NCBI GenBank assembly: GCA_948567375.1
Contig: OX419762.1
Coordinates: 59,625,034-59,689,033 of the forward strand
DNA length: 64,000 nucleotides
Reading direction: 5' to 3'
DNA from: Lunularia cruciata
Taxonomy: Eukaryota; Streptophyta; Marchantiopsida; Lunulariales; Lunulariaceae
Below are positions 46,501 to 56,873 of the stretch, in pieces. The position numbers were made by a program, and so were the translations under genes. The notes under the pieces are model-generated. The model was given only the letters and a program-made list of their open reading frames with translations. It did not search any database and had not been told where the DNA came from. Numbering within the stretch: the stretch's first letter is position 1; every line of letters starts with the position of its first letter.

Positions 46501-48258
46501 ACCCGAGGCGAGGTCATATGGATCTTCGTCTTCAACATCCACCTCGTAGCATTCCAAGTAATTAACTTGGACTTTGTCTTCGGATTCGTCTAAGGACAAA
46601 GACGATGAGTCTTTGGATTTGTCCTCCTCTTCCGATGAAATTGTTTCTCCAAGATGGGGAACCTTTGTCCAACTCACAGTCACCAGCTTCTGATCTTTGG
46701 ACAAAATGTCCTTGAATCTTAACTTCTGCTGATGCCAATCCACTACAACTTGGGCACTGTACAACCAGGGTCTGCCGATCAACAGAGGGTAACCAGTTTT
46801 TGTCTATGGTTGCAACACGATGTAATTCAACTTGAAGGGTACCCCTCCAATGATTGTGGTAATGTTTGACAGCATGCCCAATGGCCGTCTCTTGGTTTGG
46901 TCTGCAAACTTCAAAACTCGGGGTGTTGGTTCAAACGTATGAAACCCAAGTCAATTTGCAGTATCTTTGGTCATGACATTCACACCGGACCCAGAGTCAA
47001 TGGGTATTGATGTGATCATGCACCCTGCAATCTTCCTGTCTACCTTGGGAGATCCCAAATCTTCTTGCTCAATACAATAGATAGCCGGCAGGTCCTTCTT
47101 TGACATCAACCTCACCTTCTTGAGGGCCGAATTCAGCTGTCTCTTGTACAGCTTGTTATCTTCCCACAACTGCTTGAATGTAAGGTTGGCATTTGTGGCT
47201 GCCATATCTGCTACAATATCATATCGGGGAACTCCTCCCAATTTGACCGTCTTCGCCTTTGGCTTTGGGTCCGAAGTCTCTCCATGTTCCCTTTTGACTT
47301 TGGGACGCTTCAAAATGGTGACGGGCTTATTGATGGCCTTAACCTGAGGTTCCTCGGGTTGGCCCACCTTGGCTTGAATCAGACCCTTTACTTCGGATCG
47401 GATGTCCGCCGGAAAAATTGGAAACTTCGTCTTTGTCTCCTCTTCCAAACTCAATTCCCGAGTCTTGAGTAGTGCTTCCTTTAGTTCTTTCTGCAAGGCT
47501 TTAGCTTTAGCTTTTGCGAGGATCATTTCCTCCTTGGCAGAAAGAATTGCTTTTGGGCGCAGTCTCTTTGCCTTTCGGGAAGACGACGAGGTTGTACTCA
47601 ATTCTTTGGGATCACGCTTCTTCTTGGTGGAGCGTGTCTCAACCTTCAAAATTTCAAGGTCCGGCCATTCTCCTTCCAAGGCCGGACTCCCCTCTTGAGG
47701 TCTTTCTTCCTCAAGAGTGATACAATTTACATTCGTATCCCCCTTTGGCTGAAGGGCTGCATGCTCAGCGGGGGTCTGTACATACTTTACAGGCGGCTTC
47801 AGGTTTGGTGGGTGAGGACATTGGTTGCCCATATGCCCCGATCCCTTACAATTTCTGCACAAGGGAATGTACCCAATTTGCCTTCTTGGATCGGGACAGT
47901 TTGGAGACCAATGTCCCATTGAGCCACAATTATAACAGGCTCCGGGTGCAACATTCTGAGGCCAATTTTGGTTGCTCATCGGTGGTCTTCTTGGAGGAGC
48001 ATTGGGGTTATACTCCTTGGGTCCAAACCTCGGACCTTGATACAATGTGCTCGCTTGAGGCTGTACTTCTTGAGTTTGGTACACCGCCTCTTTGTCCTTG
48101 TCTTGGTTCCATCTCGGAACCCAATCAATTTGCTGCACCGGGAATGCATTACGAGTATTGCATTCTGTGTTGGCGTGGCCGGATTTGCCACATGCGGTGC
48201 ACCACACGTTAGATCGTCCAAATGCTGGGGCCTTTCTTTGGTCCTTAGCCCCAATCAT
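43583..48258 (-). pseudogene. pol: Family-A nucleocapsid-protease-RT-RNase H-integrase
   Basis: Opens at ATG 48258, directly after a TAG. 435 open codons hold three CCHC knuckles (CTACGKSGHANTEC, CYNCGSMGHWSPNC, CRNCKGSGHMGNQC), a lysine/alanine-rich helix and the protease motif IPIDSGSGVNV (about 47000). RT: PIVIVSKKKTGKIRVCQDF, MPFGLRNAPATFQ, then a TAG at 45808, and catalytic VFIDDFCVFG (about 45765). RNase H: YYASRQLSVSEKNYSMTERE. Integrase: zinc finger (LHSEASGGHYALKN ... SCDACQ, about 44690-44570), WGIDFVGP, MVSDRGTHF, NGLTEKVNGL. After a frame change the end reads RWMGPY and NGWRVRRYW and stops at about 43583, overlapping the polypurine tract. At least three frame changes or stops inactivate it. 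Confidence 0.92.
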
Positions 48259-49648
48259 CTAGATCTTAAAATCCGAAAACTCCTTGATGAGGGCATCCAG
48301 CTTTGTATCCGCCTTATGTACACTCTTGGCTAGAGGAGTCATTGGTTTCTTGCCTCCACGTCTTCTGACTTGTCTTGGCTTTGATTTTCTTTGGATTCCA
48401 AAGAAGAGCTCGAAGACGTAGAGGATTTGTCCAAAGAAAGGGAGGTGCTACGTGAAGCTCTCCTTCTGGGCTTCTTGCCTTTCTTCTCCCGATTTCTCCG
48501 GTTACCGGCAGAATGAGAGTGAGCCGCTTCATAACGAGCGACATGTTTGAGTACTTTGTCCAGGGAAGTTACATTCCTCTCCCTGGCAAAGATTTGTATC
48601 TATGGTGAAAGGCCCCTGAGGAACCAAGTAATGGCTTGGGCATCGGAGTAACCCACCACCCCCAATTGCTTGGGAACTCGGTTCAGTAATGCCATGAACC
48701 GCTCAGAGTAGTCTCTCAACTTCTCCTTCTTACCTTGGTCCAAATTGTTGAGTGCCGCAAAGACACTCGTGTCGTAATCAACCTTTCGGAATCGTTCCAA
48801 GAAGTTGTTTCTCAAGTCTGCCCAGTCCGCTAGTACGAACCTCTTTTGGGTCACATGGGTGTACCAACTCCGAGCTTTCTTGTGGAGCAAACTTGGGAAA
48901 ATTCTCAATCGATCCGCCAAGTCATGCTCCTTGTTAGCAAAGGAGATGACTTTGAATTCTTCAATGAATTCATTGGGGTCTTTGTCTTGCTCTGTCCCCT
49001 TGTACTTCTGATAGGCATGTCGGGTGACAGGCAGTGAAGTCATTGTTCGATGCACTGGGATCGGCTGAGGTAATGTGGAACTTGACGGAATTGAAGGATT
49101 GGCTGGAATTGACACCGTGTTGTCAGCCCAGGGATTCCAATTTGTCAAATTCAAGGTAGGGTCTTCTTTGACAATTTATGCTATGAGGGTGTCAACTTCA
49201 ATCCAAGTGGAAGATTCAGGATCAACACCTTTGATGGGTTCTTCAAAATTCCTTCGGGACAACCGAGGAACCATTCGTAGAAGATGTTGACACTCGTCTT
49301 CAGTAAGTGTCCATGTTGTCTTTTCTCGAACAAAGTTCTTCAAGGAAACAACTTCCTTTACAGCTCTAGGGGAAGTTGGTGTACTGGGCCGCAATGCATA
49401 TGTTTGCCCACTTGATTCTTTCTTCTTCTTGGAAGAAGAGGGAGATGCGAAGTAGCCTTGCCAACCGCCTTTGTGTTCTTGTGGTCAAGTTCTCGCAGGG
49501 CTTCTTGCACTTTGTGAAGGAGTTGAAAATCCAACGCCTCTCGTTCAGTTTTGTCGACAGTGGATGGAACATTTAGACGTTCATCTTCTTCATGCTGAAG
49601 TGCTCGTCTTTGAGCCCTCTCTTCTCGTTGTTCTCTTGATGCAGACAT
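48259..49648 (-). pseudogene. gag: Family-A Gag (matrix-capsid part)
   Basis: Starts MSASREQREERAQRR at 49648, about 65 bases after the primer site. The N-terminal part is charged and helical. The capsid-type Gag domain lies at 49154-48600 (ITRHAY-like start, NEFIEEFKVISFANKEHDLA, WADLRNNFLERFRKVDYD, DYSERFMALLNRVPKQLG). A basic/serine-rich region leads to EFSDFKI and TAG at 48259-48261, followed at once by ATG of the next frame. The other family-A gag has exactly the same TAG-ATG. Frameshifts near 49455 and 48560 and a TAA at 49176 are specific to this copy. Confidence 0.88.
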
Positions 49649-49711
49649 TCATATTGCATTGATACCTAGTTTCCAATTTGGCTTCATATTATTCAACTTC
49701 CGAGATTTGTA

Positions 49712-49729
49712 TCCCCGGCAGCAGCGCCA
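49712..49729 (-). other. Family-A primer-binding site (tRNA-Asp type)
   Basis: Minus strand TGGCGCTGCTGCCGGGGA begins seven bases after the LTR end. It matches plant tRNA-Asp (TGGCGCCGTTGCCGGGGA) at 16 of 18 positions. Confidence 0.88.
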
Positions 49730-50417
49730 AAAATCATGTGACAACCCGGCAAATATCACTTTTGCGGTAATCGGGTAAGTAAAGTTTGTTCCCGCAGAGA
49801 TATGAGTCAGAAATGTCCACATACAAAGCAAAGTAACAATTTCAGTTTTTCTTGAGTTTTTCTTGAGTTCTTCTTTAGTCTCTTAGGTAGAAACCACACC
49901 CAGAAGAGAGTAACAAACACTAACTCGCAATCTTGTCACAAATTCACACTCCTTAATCACAACTCCATCAAATCTTTCCAAACAATCTTGATTATGATGA
50001 TTCATGCTCTCTCGAGAATGGCACTTCACTGCAAAACCACTTCACCTCAGAATTGTGTTCCACCCCTCCACTGAAGGCACAACTTTCTCAATCAAAATTG
50101 CTTCACATCAACCTCGCACTGCACTCGCAAATGCAAAATACTACCAACACTACAATTCCTCTCAGATCTGTCAAGGCATTGCTTCAATTGCACTTCACTC
50201 AGGATCAAATACACAGAATGAAGATCAAGGTTGTGGAATCCAACATCCAACAAGCACTTTGACTTGCACTTTGAATTTCTCTACACACTCACAAACATAG
50301 ACACGAAGTTGATACTCGGAATCAAGCTCAAGCAACGAGCACTGCTTTCACAACACTTTGCTTTATCTATTCTTTGAAATAATGAGCACTGAACAACATT
50401 ATACTGCGAATGCCACT

Positions 50418-50425
50418 CTTAAATA
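50418..50425 (-). promoter_or_regulatory. LTR TATA-like box (TATTTAAG)
   Basis: Minus strand CACTATTTAAGAGTGG, conserved in all family-A LTRs that reach this region. It is the likely promoter for genomic RNA. Transcripts starting below it would exclude the U3 ORF at their 5' end but include it at their 3' end. Confidence 0.5.
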
Positions 50426-50541
50426 GTGAACAAATCGACAATTCTAACAACTATACCGTTCTACAACAACTCTTCTAACCTGCAGATCCGAAATCACAAT
50501 GCACCTCTTCATATCTGCCTCTTCAAATCTCAAATCTGTTA

Positions 50542-53106
50542 CTAATCCGATCCGATGTCTACTTCTTCCTTGGCTTTCAAACCCAAACCCGCAGTAATCT
50601 TACTTCCTACTACTTTTTCCTCGGGTTTTAGATCATCTACTTCTTCTACCAGATCCAACAATTCTCTTTCCTGATCTGAAATTTCACTAGTGGGTAATCT
50701 ATCTAACTCCTTGTCTCCCGACCCACTCTTCTCTAATGTCTCTGATGGTAACTCCAAAGACATTTGGACTCCTATGTTATCTAATTCGGGTTTTGCTCTT
50801 ACATCCCTCCGAAGCTTTTCTATCTCTATTTTTACTAAGTCTTATCTAATTGAGATGTTATCTTCTACCTCTAAGATCTTTCTATCTACACGAGTTCTCA
50901 ATTTAATCAACAAGGCATTCATCTCTGTGTCTTTCGCTTGTCTTCGCCTCGTCTCCTGCACCAGCAACTTCAACTTGTGTAGTTGTGCTTCTTCAATTCG
51001 AATGCTGGCTTCTGTACTTAACATCACGTTCACCCTAAGGACTATCTCCTTCAATGGCTCCAATCTTGTCTTCCTTTCTCATTCCCGATCTGCAAGCCAT
51101 TCCTCTTGGTACATCTCCAACTCTGCCTCGAACTCGGCTTTCACCGTCTCCTTCTCCTTTTGTACAACTTTTTCTTCCTGATTACGAAGTAACTCTCGTA
51201 ATCTTTCTTCTTCTCTATACCGTGCAGCCAACTTTCGTTGCTAGAGTTGCTTCTTCTCCTCCATACTCTCCATCACTCTATTGAGCTCTTGATACTTTGC
51301 TGCTACCTTCGCCATAGCATGAATAAGTTCTACTCTTGAATCAGCAAACTGCTGCTTCAAGATTTTGTGTTCAGCTACCTGTCTCTCTCTTGCTATGTCA
51401 CTCTTCCTCGCAAGATCCTCTCGATAGCTCACTTCCCTCTTCAGGTCTTCAATTACCTGACTTCTCTCTACTGCCTCCGCTCGCAGTACTTCTCTTTCCT
51501 CCTCACCTCGGGTTATATCTCTCTTCAACTCCGAGTTCTCTTCTTCTAATCTTGATAAGACCTGCAAAACAGTCTTCACCTCTGGACAAGTTGATTGCAT
51601 CTCCTTCTTCTTGTACTCCAGTTTCACCAACATAGGACACACCACCTCTTGCAGGTACTCAACTCCATCACTAGCAACTACTTCCTTCTGCGGAGTGGTC
51701 TCTCTTCTCTCCTTGTGTTCTCCTGATACTCACCTTCTTCTCTGGAGTCTTCGTATCGGGATTGATGCCTCACTGCCCGAGCTTTCTCCTGCCTCTTCCT
51801 TCACGTTACTTGGCCCCGCCTCACACTTTGCCTTACGTCTTGAGCAAACCCCTCGCTGCACTGCAATCTTCCTTTCCTCAAGCACCGGGACTTCATCTTC
51901 CAATGCAAGTTGTCTTCGGCCTCCAACTCGGCTTGCACTTCTTCTTCTCCTTTGTTAGCCGCTGGCACCGATGCCATCTCTCCTCCTTCACTGTCACTGC
52001 TCGTATCTCCACTCTGCAATGTCAGCTTAGGTTCCTCCTCATGTTCTGAGTCTTCCGTCTTCAGCTTGGCCTTCCCTTCTGAGTCTTCATCTTCCCGACT
52101 CAATCACCACCATAATTTGCCTCGGGTTACTTCTCTGCATCTTCCAAGGTTTCTTGCTTTCTTTGGCTTCTCCTTGCCGACTCTTCTTCTTCGTCGGGGT
52201 ACTCACTACGACCTCCACGTTCTTCCCTGTCTTCGCGTTGTAGTCGTCCGTGCTCCGGATTTGGAGAATGTACTGCTGCTCCTTGACGTCAACCTCCTTT
52301 CGCACATCAGGATGGAAGTGCGACACCATCCGAGTCCGCTCCGTCAAGTTCAGCAAATTGAGCCCAAGGTAGAAGTGTGCTACAAACGGCACAATGTAGT
52401 GTGGAGGCGACTTATCCTGCAAATTCCACACCATCTGCCTTGTTCTCCTGTGAAAACACCTCACCCAATTGATAGGTTCTCCTGCAAACAACTTATGGAA
52501 GAACACCGCTTGGTGTCTCATCACATAAGTTGTTCTCTCCGGCTTCAAGATCACCATGAGAGCACTCACGAACCCTCTCTTCACTGGATCCTTGTAACTC
52601 TCAACTTTGTACCCATTCTTTGTTCTTTTTGACGAGAAGGCATCTCTCACCTCCTGCGTCTCCTAAGCTATCTCTCCTTTCCCCAAGAGCGTGGCTTGCT
52701 GCTCCAACCTGCCTCCTTCTTGAGTACGAGTCTCTAGTCCGACTTTGTCCAACGAGCCGGATTTCCTCTCTTCCCTTCTTCCTCGGGTCCATCGAGACAC
52801 TTACTCTCGATGATTTTTGTCATGAATCTTGGAAAACTCACATTTCAGTTCCATGCCAGAAATGTGATCCGAAGTTGGCTCAAGACTTCGATCCTCGCTA
52901 TCACATCTAATCTCCGAATTGCATGATTTCTCACTACGAATTCGGAGTTCTTCTTCCCTCCTCCCATCTCTTCTACTTTTCTCACTTTCTCTCGATTTCA
53001 CTCTCGCAACTTCTCCTTTGCGCACTAACACGAGGCCAACTCTATTTCCCTTTCCCTGATCACCTGCAAGACAACTCCTCAACGGCAAAGGAAAATTACT
53101 CGACAT
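50542..53106 (-). pseudogene. U3 coiled-coil protein, 5' LTR copy (855 codons)
   Basis: Same protein as at 40595-43160. It begins MSSNFPLPLRSCLAGDQ at 53106 and ends EVDIGSD at 50542, 2,565 nt, a multiple of three. One extra base near 52095 and one missing base near 51905 shift the frame between them and then restore it. Stops lie near 52662, 51730, 51243, 51080 and 50843. The conserved domain (52650-52400), the coil (51645-51241 with EYKKKEMQSTCPEVKTVL; 51063-50842) and the tail are clear. Start chosen because four copies share it. Confidence 0.75.
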
Positions 53107-53124
53107 TTTGTCATTGCAGTTTCA

Positions 53125-53133
53125 ATTTTTATA
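53125..53133 (-). promoter_or_regulatory. Upstream TATA-like box in U3 (TATAAAAAT)
   Basis: Minus strand CTCTATAAAAATTG, present in the copies at about 75-84, 37492-37500 and 43180 as well, and as TATAAAATTG in the diverged subfamily (5804, 15748). It lies only about 20 bases before the MSSNFP start, so a transcript from it might use a later ATG. Confidence 0.35.
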
Positions 53134-53519
53134 GAGTTGCGCTTCTTCGTCTTCCGTCACTTCGAGTTCCTACCAAGAAATCACACCTCCAACATGCACT
53201 TGTCACTGTCAATCAACCTTTGCGCGTATGAGCCACAAGGTTTCAAACGGCCCCCTTTTTGAATTTCTCGCCCCGACGAAAGGTTGTTAGACTGTCTTTG
53301 CCTCGGGTTGAGCTCCCCCGATCTGAAGACAATTTACTTCGGGTTGTATGCTGACAAGACATTTCCGAGTACTTTGCCTTATGACCCGAAGTCACTTTAC
53401 TTCGAGTTTCATCCTAATGACTCTTTTCTTTGCCTTCTTTGCTATACAGGCGCAATCCGACTTCTCTATACACTTCTTCTCCTTTATTCTAAAAAAAAAC
53501 AAAAAATGTGGGCACCACA

Positions 53520-53524
53520 AAAAT
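53520..53524. repeat. Target duplication AAAAT, right copy
   Basis: Identical to 40363-40367. Confidence 0.9.
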
Positions 53525-53664
53525 TGAGCAAATTTTCCTACAAATGAGGCAAAGAGTGTAGTTTAATAAGACAAAGTTGCATATTAGTTTCCTTCATGCT
53601 ACAAGGTATAACTTTTTAGAGTTACAAACTCTTCTATATCTTAGGCAATCTGATTTGATAATCC

Positions 53665-54578
53665 CTAATTTAAATTAGGAGGAAATAATTGAGACAACAT
53701 GAGGTAATTAATGGTCTTAATTTTAGCAAAATGAGGCAGCTCTTTCTTGTCATATATGGAACAAAAGATGTCAAAGTCAGCATTAGCAATTTTCCTATCT
53801 AGATAATCACAATGATTGCCATAAGGAGTACATACACATGAAATTATAGGATAAATCCCACCTCCTATAGCAGTGTCATTCTTATACATGAAATCCATAA
53901 AGTTATTGACACCAAAAATTACTATTAGGAGATCATCTATGTACTTCCAAACTTGGGACATATTGCACAATGTGTAGTAATCATAAGTATCCACTAATCT
54001 TTGAATAAAATCAAGTTCATTGGTAAAGAGGTATAGATTAGCCATGAAGACTGTACAAGGTGTCATGATTGGAATCCCAATATCATATTGAAAAAGTTGA
54101 TTTCCAAAGATAATATAGAGGTTATCAAATAAAAAAGCATTCATTATAAGAGTTTATGTATCAGCTGCTATTAAATTGAGATATTTTTTGATAGAATAAT
54201 GTTTTTTATGCTTTTAAGCCATTTATTTAAAATCAAGAGTTGAGGTCTTGACTAGTCTCACTAACTTTTTATTTAGAGTGAATTTGTAATGAAATATGGA
54301 TTGGATGAGGTTAGACAGCCTTGTTTTGAGATTGAAAAGATGAATCTTTGCATAAAGGATGGTAAAATCCAAAATTTGAAGAATAAATTTATCTAGAGAG
54401 ACAAGAGTGTTCCTAAAAGCCATATCTTGAGGAATGGTGAAAGTTGTTTTTTGAGTCTTTGCAGCTTCTCAAGTAGAATAGGGACTCCCAAAGAGTCATC
54501 TAGGATCCAAATGGTATCAATTACCATAATAGCTTGTAGGAATACATCTTTCAAGAGTTCATTTGCAAAAGGTAGCAA
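53665..54578 (-). pseudogene. Penelope-like element reverse transcriptase fragment
   Basis: A 159-codon open frame (54144-53665) reads NAFLFDNLYIIFGNQLFQYD, GIPIMTPCTVFMANLYLF, WKYIDDLLIV, IYPI, YLDRKIANADFD, IYDKKELPHFAKIK and MLSQLF. The spacing of the GIP(M) block, YIDD, YLD, YDK and SQL is that of Penelope-like RTs and differs from LTR-type RT, L1-type RT and group II introns. Upstream pieces (54578-54223) include the preceding RT part with stops. A GIY-YIG endonuclease is not visible; the copy is cut off towards 53520, where family A inserted. Such elements are uncommon in plants but reported in conifers. Confidence 0.8.
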
Positions 54579-54809
54579 GGTTTTGAAAAAGGAAGTTAAC
54601 TAAAATGATAGTTCCAAAAGAGGTGCAGAATGTACTCCTGCAATGAATCTAATGACAATATGAGACTTATGGAATTTCCAAGCGTAACAAAAATAGGGAA
54701 GTCTATTTTTATCCTATTCCTATCCTTTGTGTTTTCTATGTGGTTGCCCTTTTATCATTTGTATCCTTGGATGTGTCAAAACCTTAAGAAGAATTGAATG
54801 TATTGTGAG

Positions 54810-55368
54810 TGTAAAAGACCAAGGAGAGAAATAGGAGAATAGGAGGTGAAGATCACACTAGGACTCTCAAATGAGGGGAACTCCAAAGGCCTAGCATGAG
54901 CTTGGGCTTTGGTATTTATAGGGAGTATACAAGGCTCTTTGAAAAGTTTCCTTCAGTTGCTTTCTTGGAGTGCAAGCCAAGTTAACCAGGAAGCTTCTCA
55001 AGAAGCTTCATTCTAGAAGTCGTCTACTTGGCATGCAAGCTAACCTAGTTGGAAGATTTCTAGAAGCTACCTACTTGGGATGCAAGCTAAGCTAGCCAAG
55101 AAGCTTCCCAAGAAGCTTCCTCCTAGAAGTCACCACTTGGCATGCAAGCTAACCTAGTTGGAAGCTTTCTAGAAGCTAACTACTTGGGATGCAAGCTAAG
55201 CTAGCCAAGAAGCTTCCTCCTAGAAGTCACCACTTGGCATACATGTTACCCAATACTTGGAAGGTACCAAGTAGCTTCCTAGATACTTTGGAATATTCTA
55301 GGCTAATTTGGCCTATTTACTACTTCATTAACCTTGACTAACTCTTTGATAAACTCGATATTGTTACA
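54810..55368 (-). mobile_element. Family-C 3' LTR (559 bp), minus strand
   Basis: Minus strand TGTAACAATATCG (from 55368), preceded by the purine-rich AGTAGTGGGAGAATA, to GGTCTTTTACA (at 54810). The LTR contains a minisatellite. Its partner 5' LTR and most of the element are not in the window. Confidence 0.85.
54960..55245. repeat. Minisatellite inside family-C LTR
   Basis: Units of about 120 bp built from two related halves: (C/T)ACTTGGCATGCAAGCTAACCTAGTTGGAAG..TTTCTAGAAGC and TACTTGGGATGCAAGCTAAGCTAGCCAAGAAGCTTCC. There are just over two full units. The plus-strand family-C LTR at 5036 has only two short half-units, so copy number varies within the family. Confidence 0.85.
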
Positions 55369-55433
55369 TATTCTCCCACTACTAGTTGGTGGTGCCTTTG
55401 TCACATTGAAGCTTCAAACTCTTAGATGCCCAT

Positions 55434-56226
55434 TTATGCATTTTGGAGATGAGAAAGAGGTTCCCAAGTGGCATCATGAAGGAGAAACCCTTTCCAAAGG
55501 ACTTTGTACTCTATATGTTGTTGGTGGCTTTGTTGAATATAGCAACACGCAAAGATACAATCAACTTCATACTCCTCATGATCATTGATAGGGATAGGAG
55601 GAAGAGGAGGTTGGACACAAGAGGAAAAAGAAGATGGATTAGAAACAAAGGTTTCAACTTGGAAACATGAAACATATGGTGGATGTGCATGTGACAAGGC
55701 ACAACAAGTCAATAAGCAGCAAGAGAAATGATTTTGGTGACATCAAAGGGTCCTATCCAATTAGGAGCATGTTTATGGACTTGGGTATCAAGTGTGAGGA
55801 GTAGGTTACTAGAGAAGAGCATGAATTTATCACCAAATTGAAAGGTGAGATCACAATGATGGTGGTCTACATATTGTTTTTGATGATTTTGAGCACCAAG
55901 GAGATGAGATTTGGCTTTTGGAGGGATTAAGATATGGTGGTCAAGAAGGTGGAATTATGAGGGACATGAGATGGAAGAGGAGCAAGAAGGGAATCTTGAA
56001 CAAGTGGGTCTTGGCCAAAATTAAGGAAGAAAAGAGAAAATCCAATGCTTGCTTGTTTGGAATTATTGTATGCAAACTTTGCAGATGCCAAACATTCATC
56101 CCAATTGGTATAGTGAATGTTGACAAAATCATAAAGCATATCCTCCAAGGTGCAATTTTCACATTTATTTTGTTCATCATTTTGAGGATGATAGGCCATG
56201 GACAAAGCAAACTTGGTGTTGAATGC
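55434..56226 (-). pseudogene. pol: Family-C integrase end and chromodomain
   Basis: Integrase from YHPQNDEQNK (about 56185), with NCTLEDMLYDFVNIHYTNW and AYNNSKQ, to LFFLNFGQDPL. After damaged sequence comes HVSCFQVE, a proline-rich spacer and a chromodomain at 55580-55434 (EEYEVDCI, EYKVLWKGF, ATWEPLSHLQNA) that is clearer than in the plus-strand copy. The gene is cut at 56226 by a family-A LTR. Stops and frame changes are present. Confidence 0.88.
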
Positions 56227-56873
56227 TATGACCACCCGGCAAATATCACTTTTGCGGTAATCGGGTAAGTAAAGTTTGTTCCCGCAAAGATATGATTCAG
56301 AATTGGTCAAAACAAAGCAAAGTTAAAATTTCAGTTCTTTGTGGTTACGTCTTTAATCTCTCAGGTAGAAACTACACCCAGAAGAGAGTAACAAGCTCAC
56401 AATCTTGACAACTTGTCACGAATACACACACCCATAATCACAACATAGCAAATTCTGTCCAAACAAATCTTGATTGTGATGATTTAGATTCTCCCAAAGA
56501 TAACACTTCACTGCAAGACAACTTCGCCTCAGAATTGTGTTCCACCCCTCCATTGAAGGCACAACTTCCTTGATCAAAATTGCTTCACATCAACTTTGTG
56601 TTGCACTCACAAATGTAGAATACTACCAACACTACAATTCCTCTCAGATCTGTCAAGGCATTGCTCCAATTGCACTTCACTCAGGATCAAACACACAAAG
56701 TAAAGATCAAGGCTGCTGAAACCAACATCCACCAAGCACACTACTTTGCACTTTGAATTTCTCCACACACTCACAAACACAAACACAAAATTGACAATCA
56801 AAATAAAGCTCAAATGACAAGTACTGAAAACAACACTTTGCTTTATCTATCTTCTTAAATATAAATACTGAAC
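56227..56873 (-). mobile_element. Family-A LTR, R-U5 end
   Basis: TATGACCACCCGGC stands for TGTGACAACCCGGC. It is collinear with 49737-50390 up to ...ACTGAAC, where a family-B LTR begins. AATGC (56222-56226) is the left half of a possible target duplication in family-C integrase. The rest of this LTR should lie beyond the family-B element, outside the window. Confidence 0.88.

Larger units (their letters stand above)
40368..53519 (-). mobile_element. Complete family-A retrotransposon, 13.15 kb
   Basis: Reading the minus strand: 5' LTR 53519-49737 (3,783 bp), tRNA-Asp-type primer site, gag, protease, RT, RNase H, integrase, polypurine tract, 3' LTR 43571-40368 (3,204 bp), with 5-bp duplications AAAAT on both sides. 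LTRs begin TGTGGTGCCCAC and end GGGTTGTCACA. The 3' LTR is shorter through one deletion of about 580 bp in R-U5. Domain order (RT before integrase, no chromodomain) is Ty3/gypsy. The outstanding feature is the long U3 reading frame in both LTRs. Frameshifts and stops in gag and pol show it is no longer autonomous. Confidence 0.95.
49737..53519 (-). repeat. Family-A 5' LTR (3,783 bp)
   Basis: From TGTGGTGCCCACA (ending at 53519) to TTGTCACA (starting at 49737). Order: T-rich start, TATAAAAAT box, U3 ORF (53106-50542), TATTTAAG box (50418-50425), about 680 bp R-U5. This is the full-length version of the LTR. Confidence 0.95.

Noticed and set aside
43692-48258. Endogenous pararetrovirus (caulimovirid) instead of a retrotransposon
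   Set aside because: Integrase, two LTRs, tRNA-Asp primer site and target duplications are present; no movement protein motif is seen.
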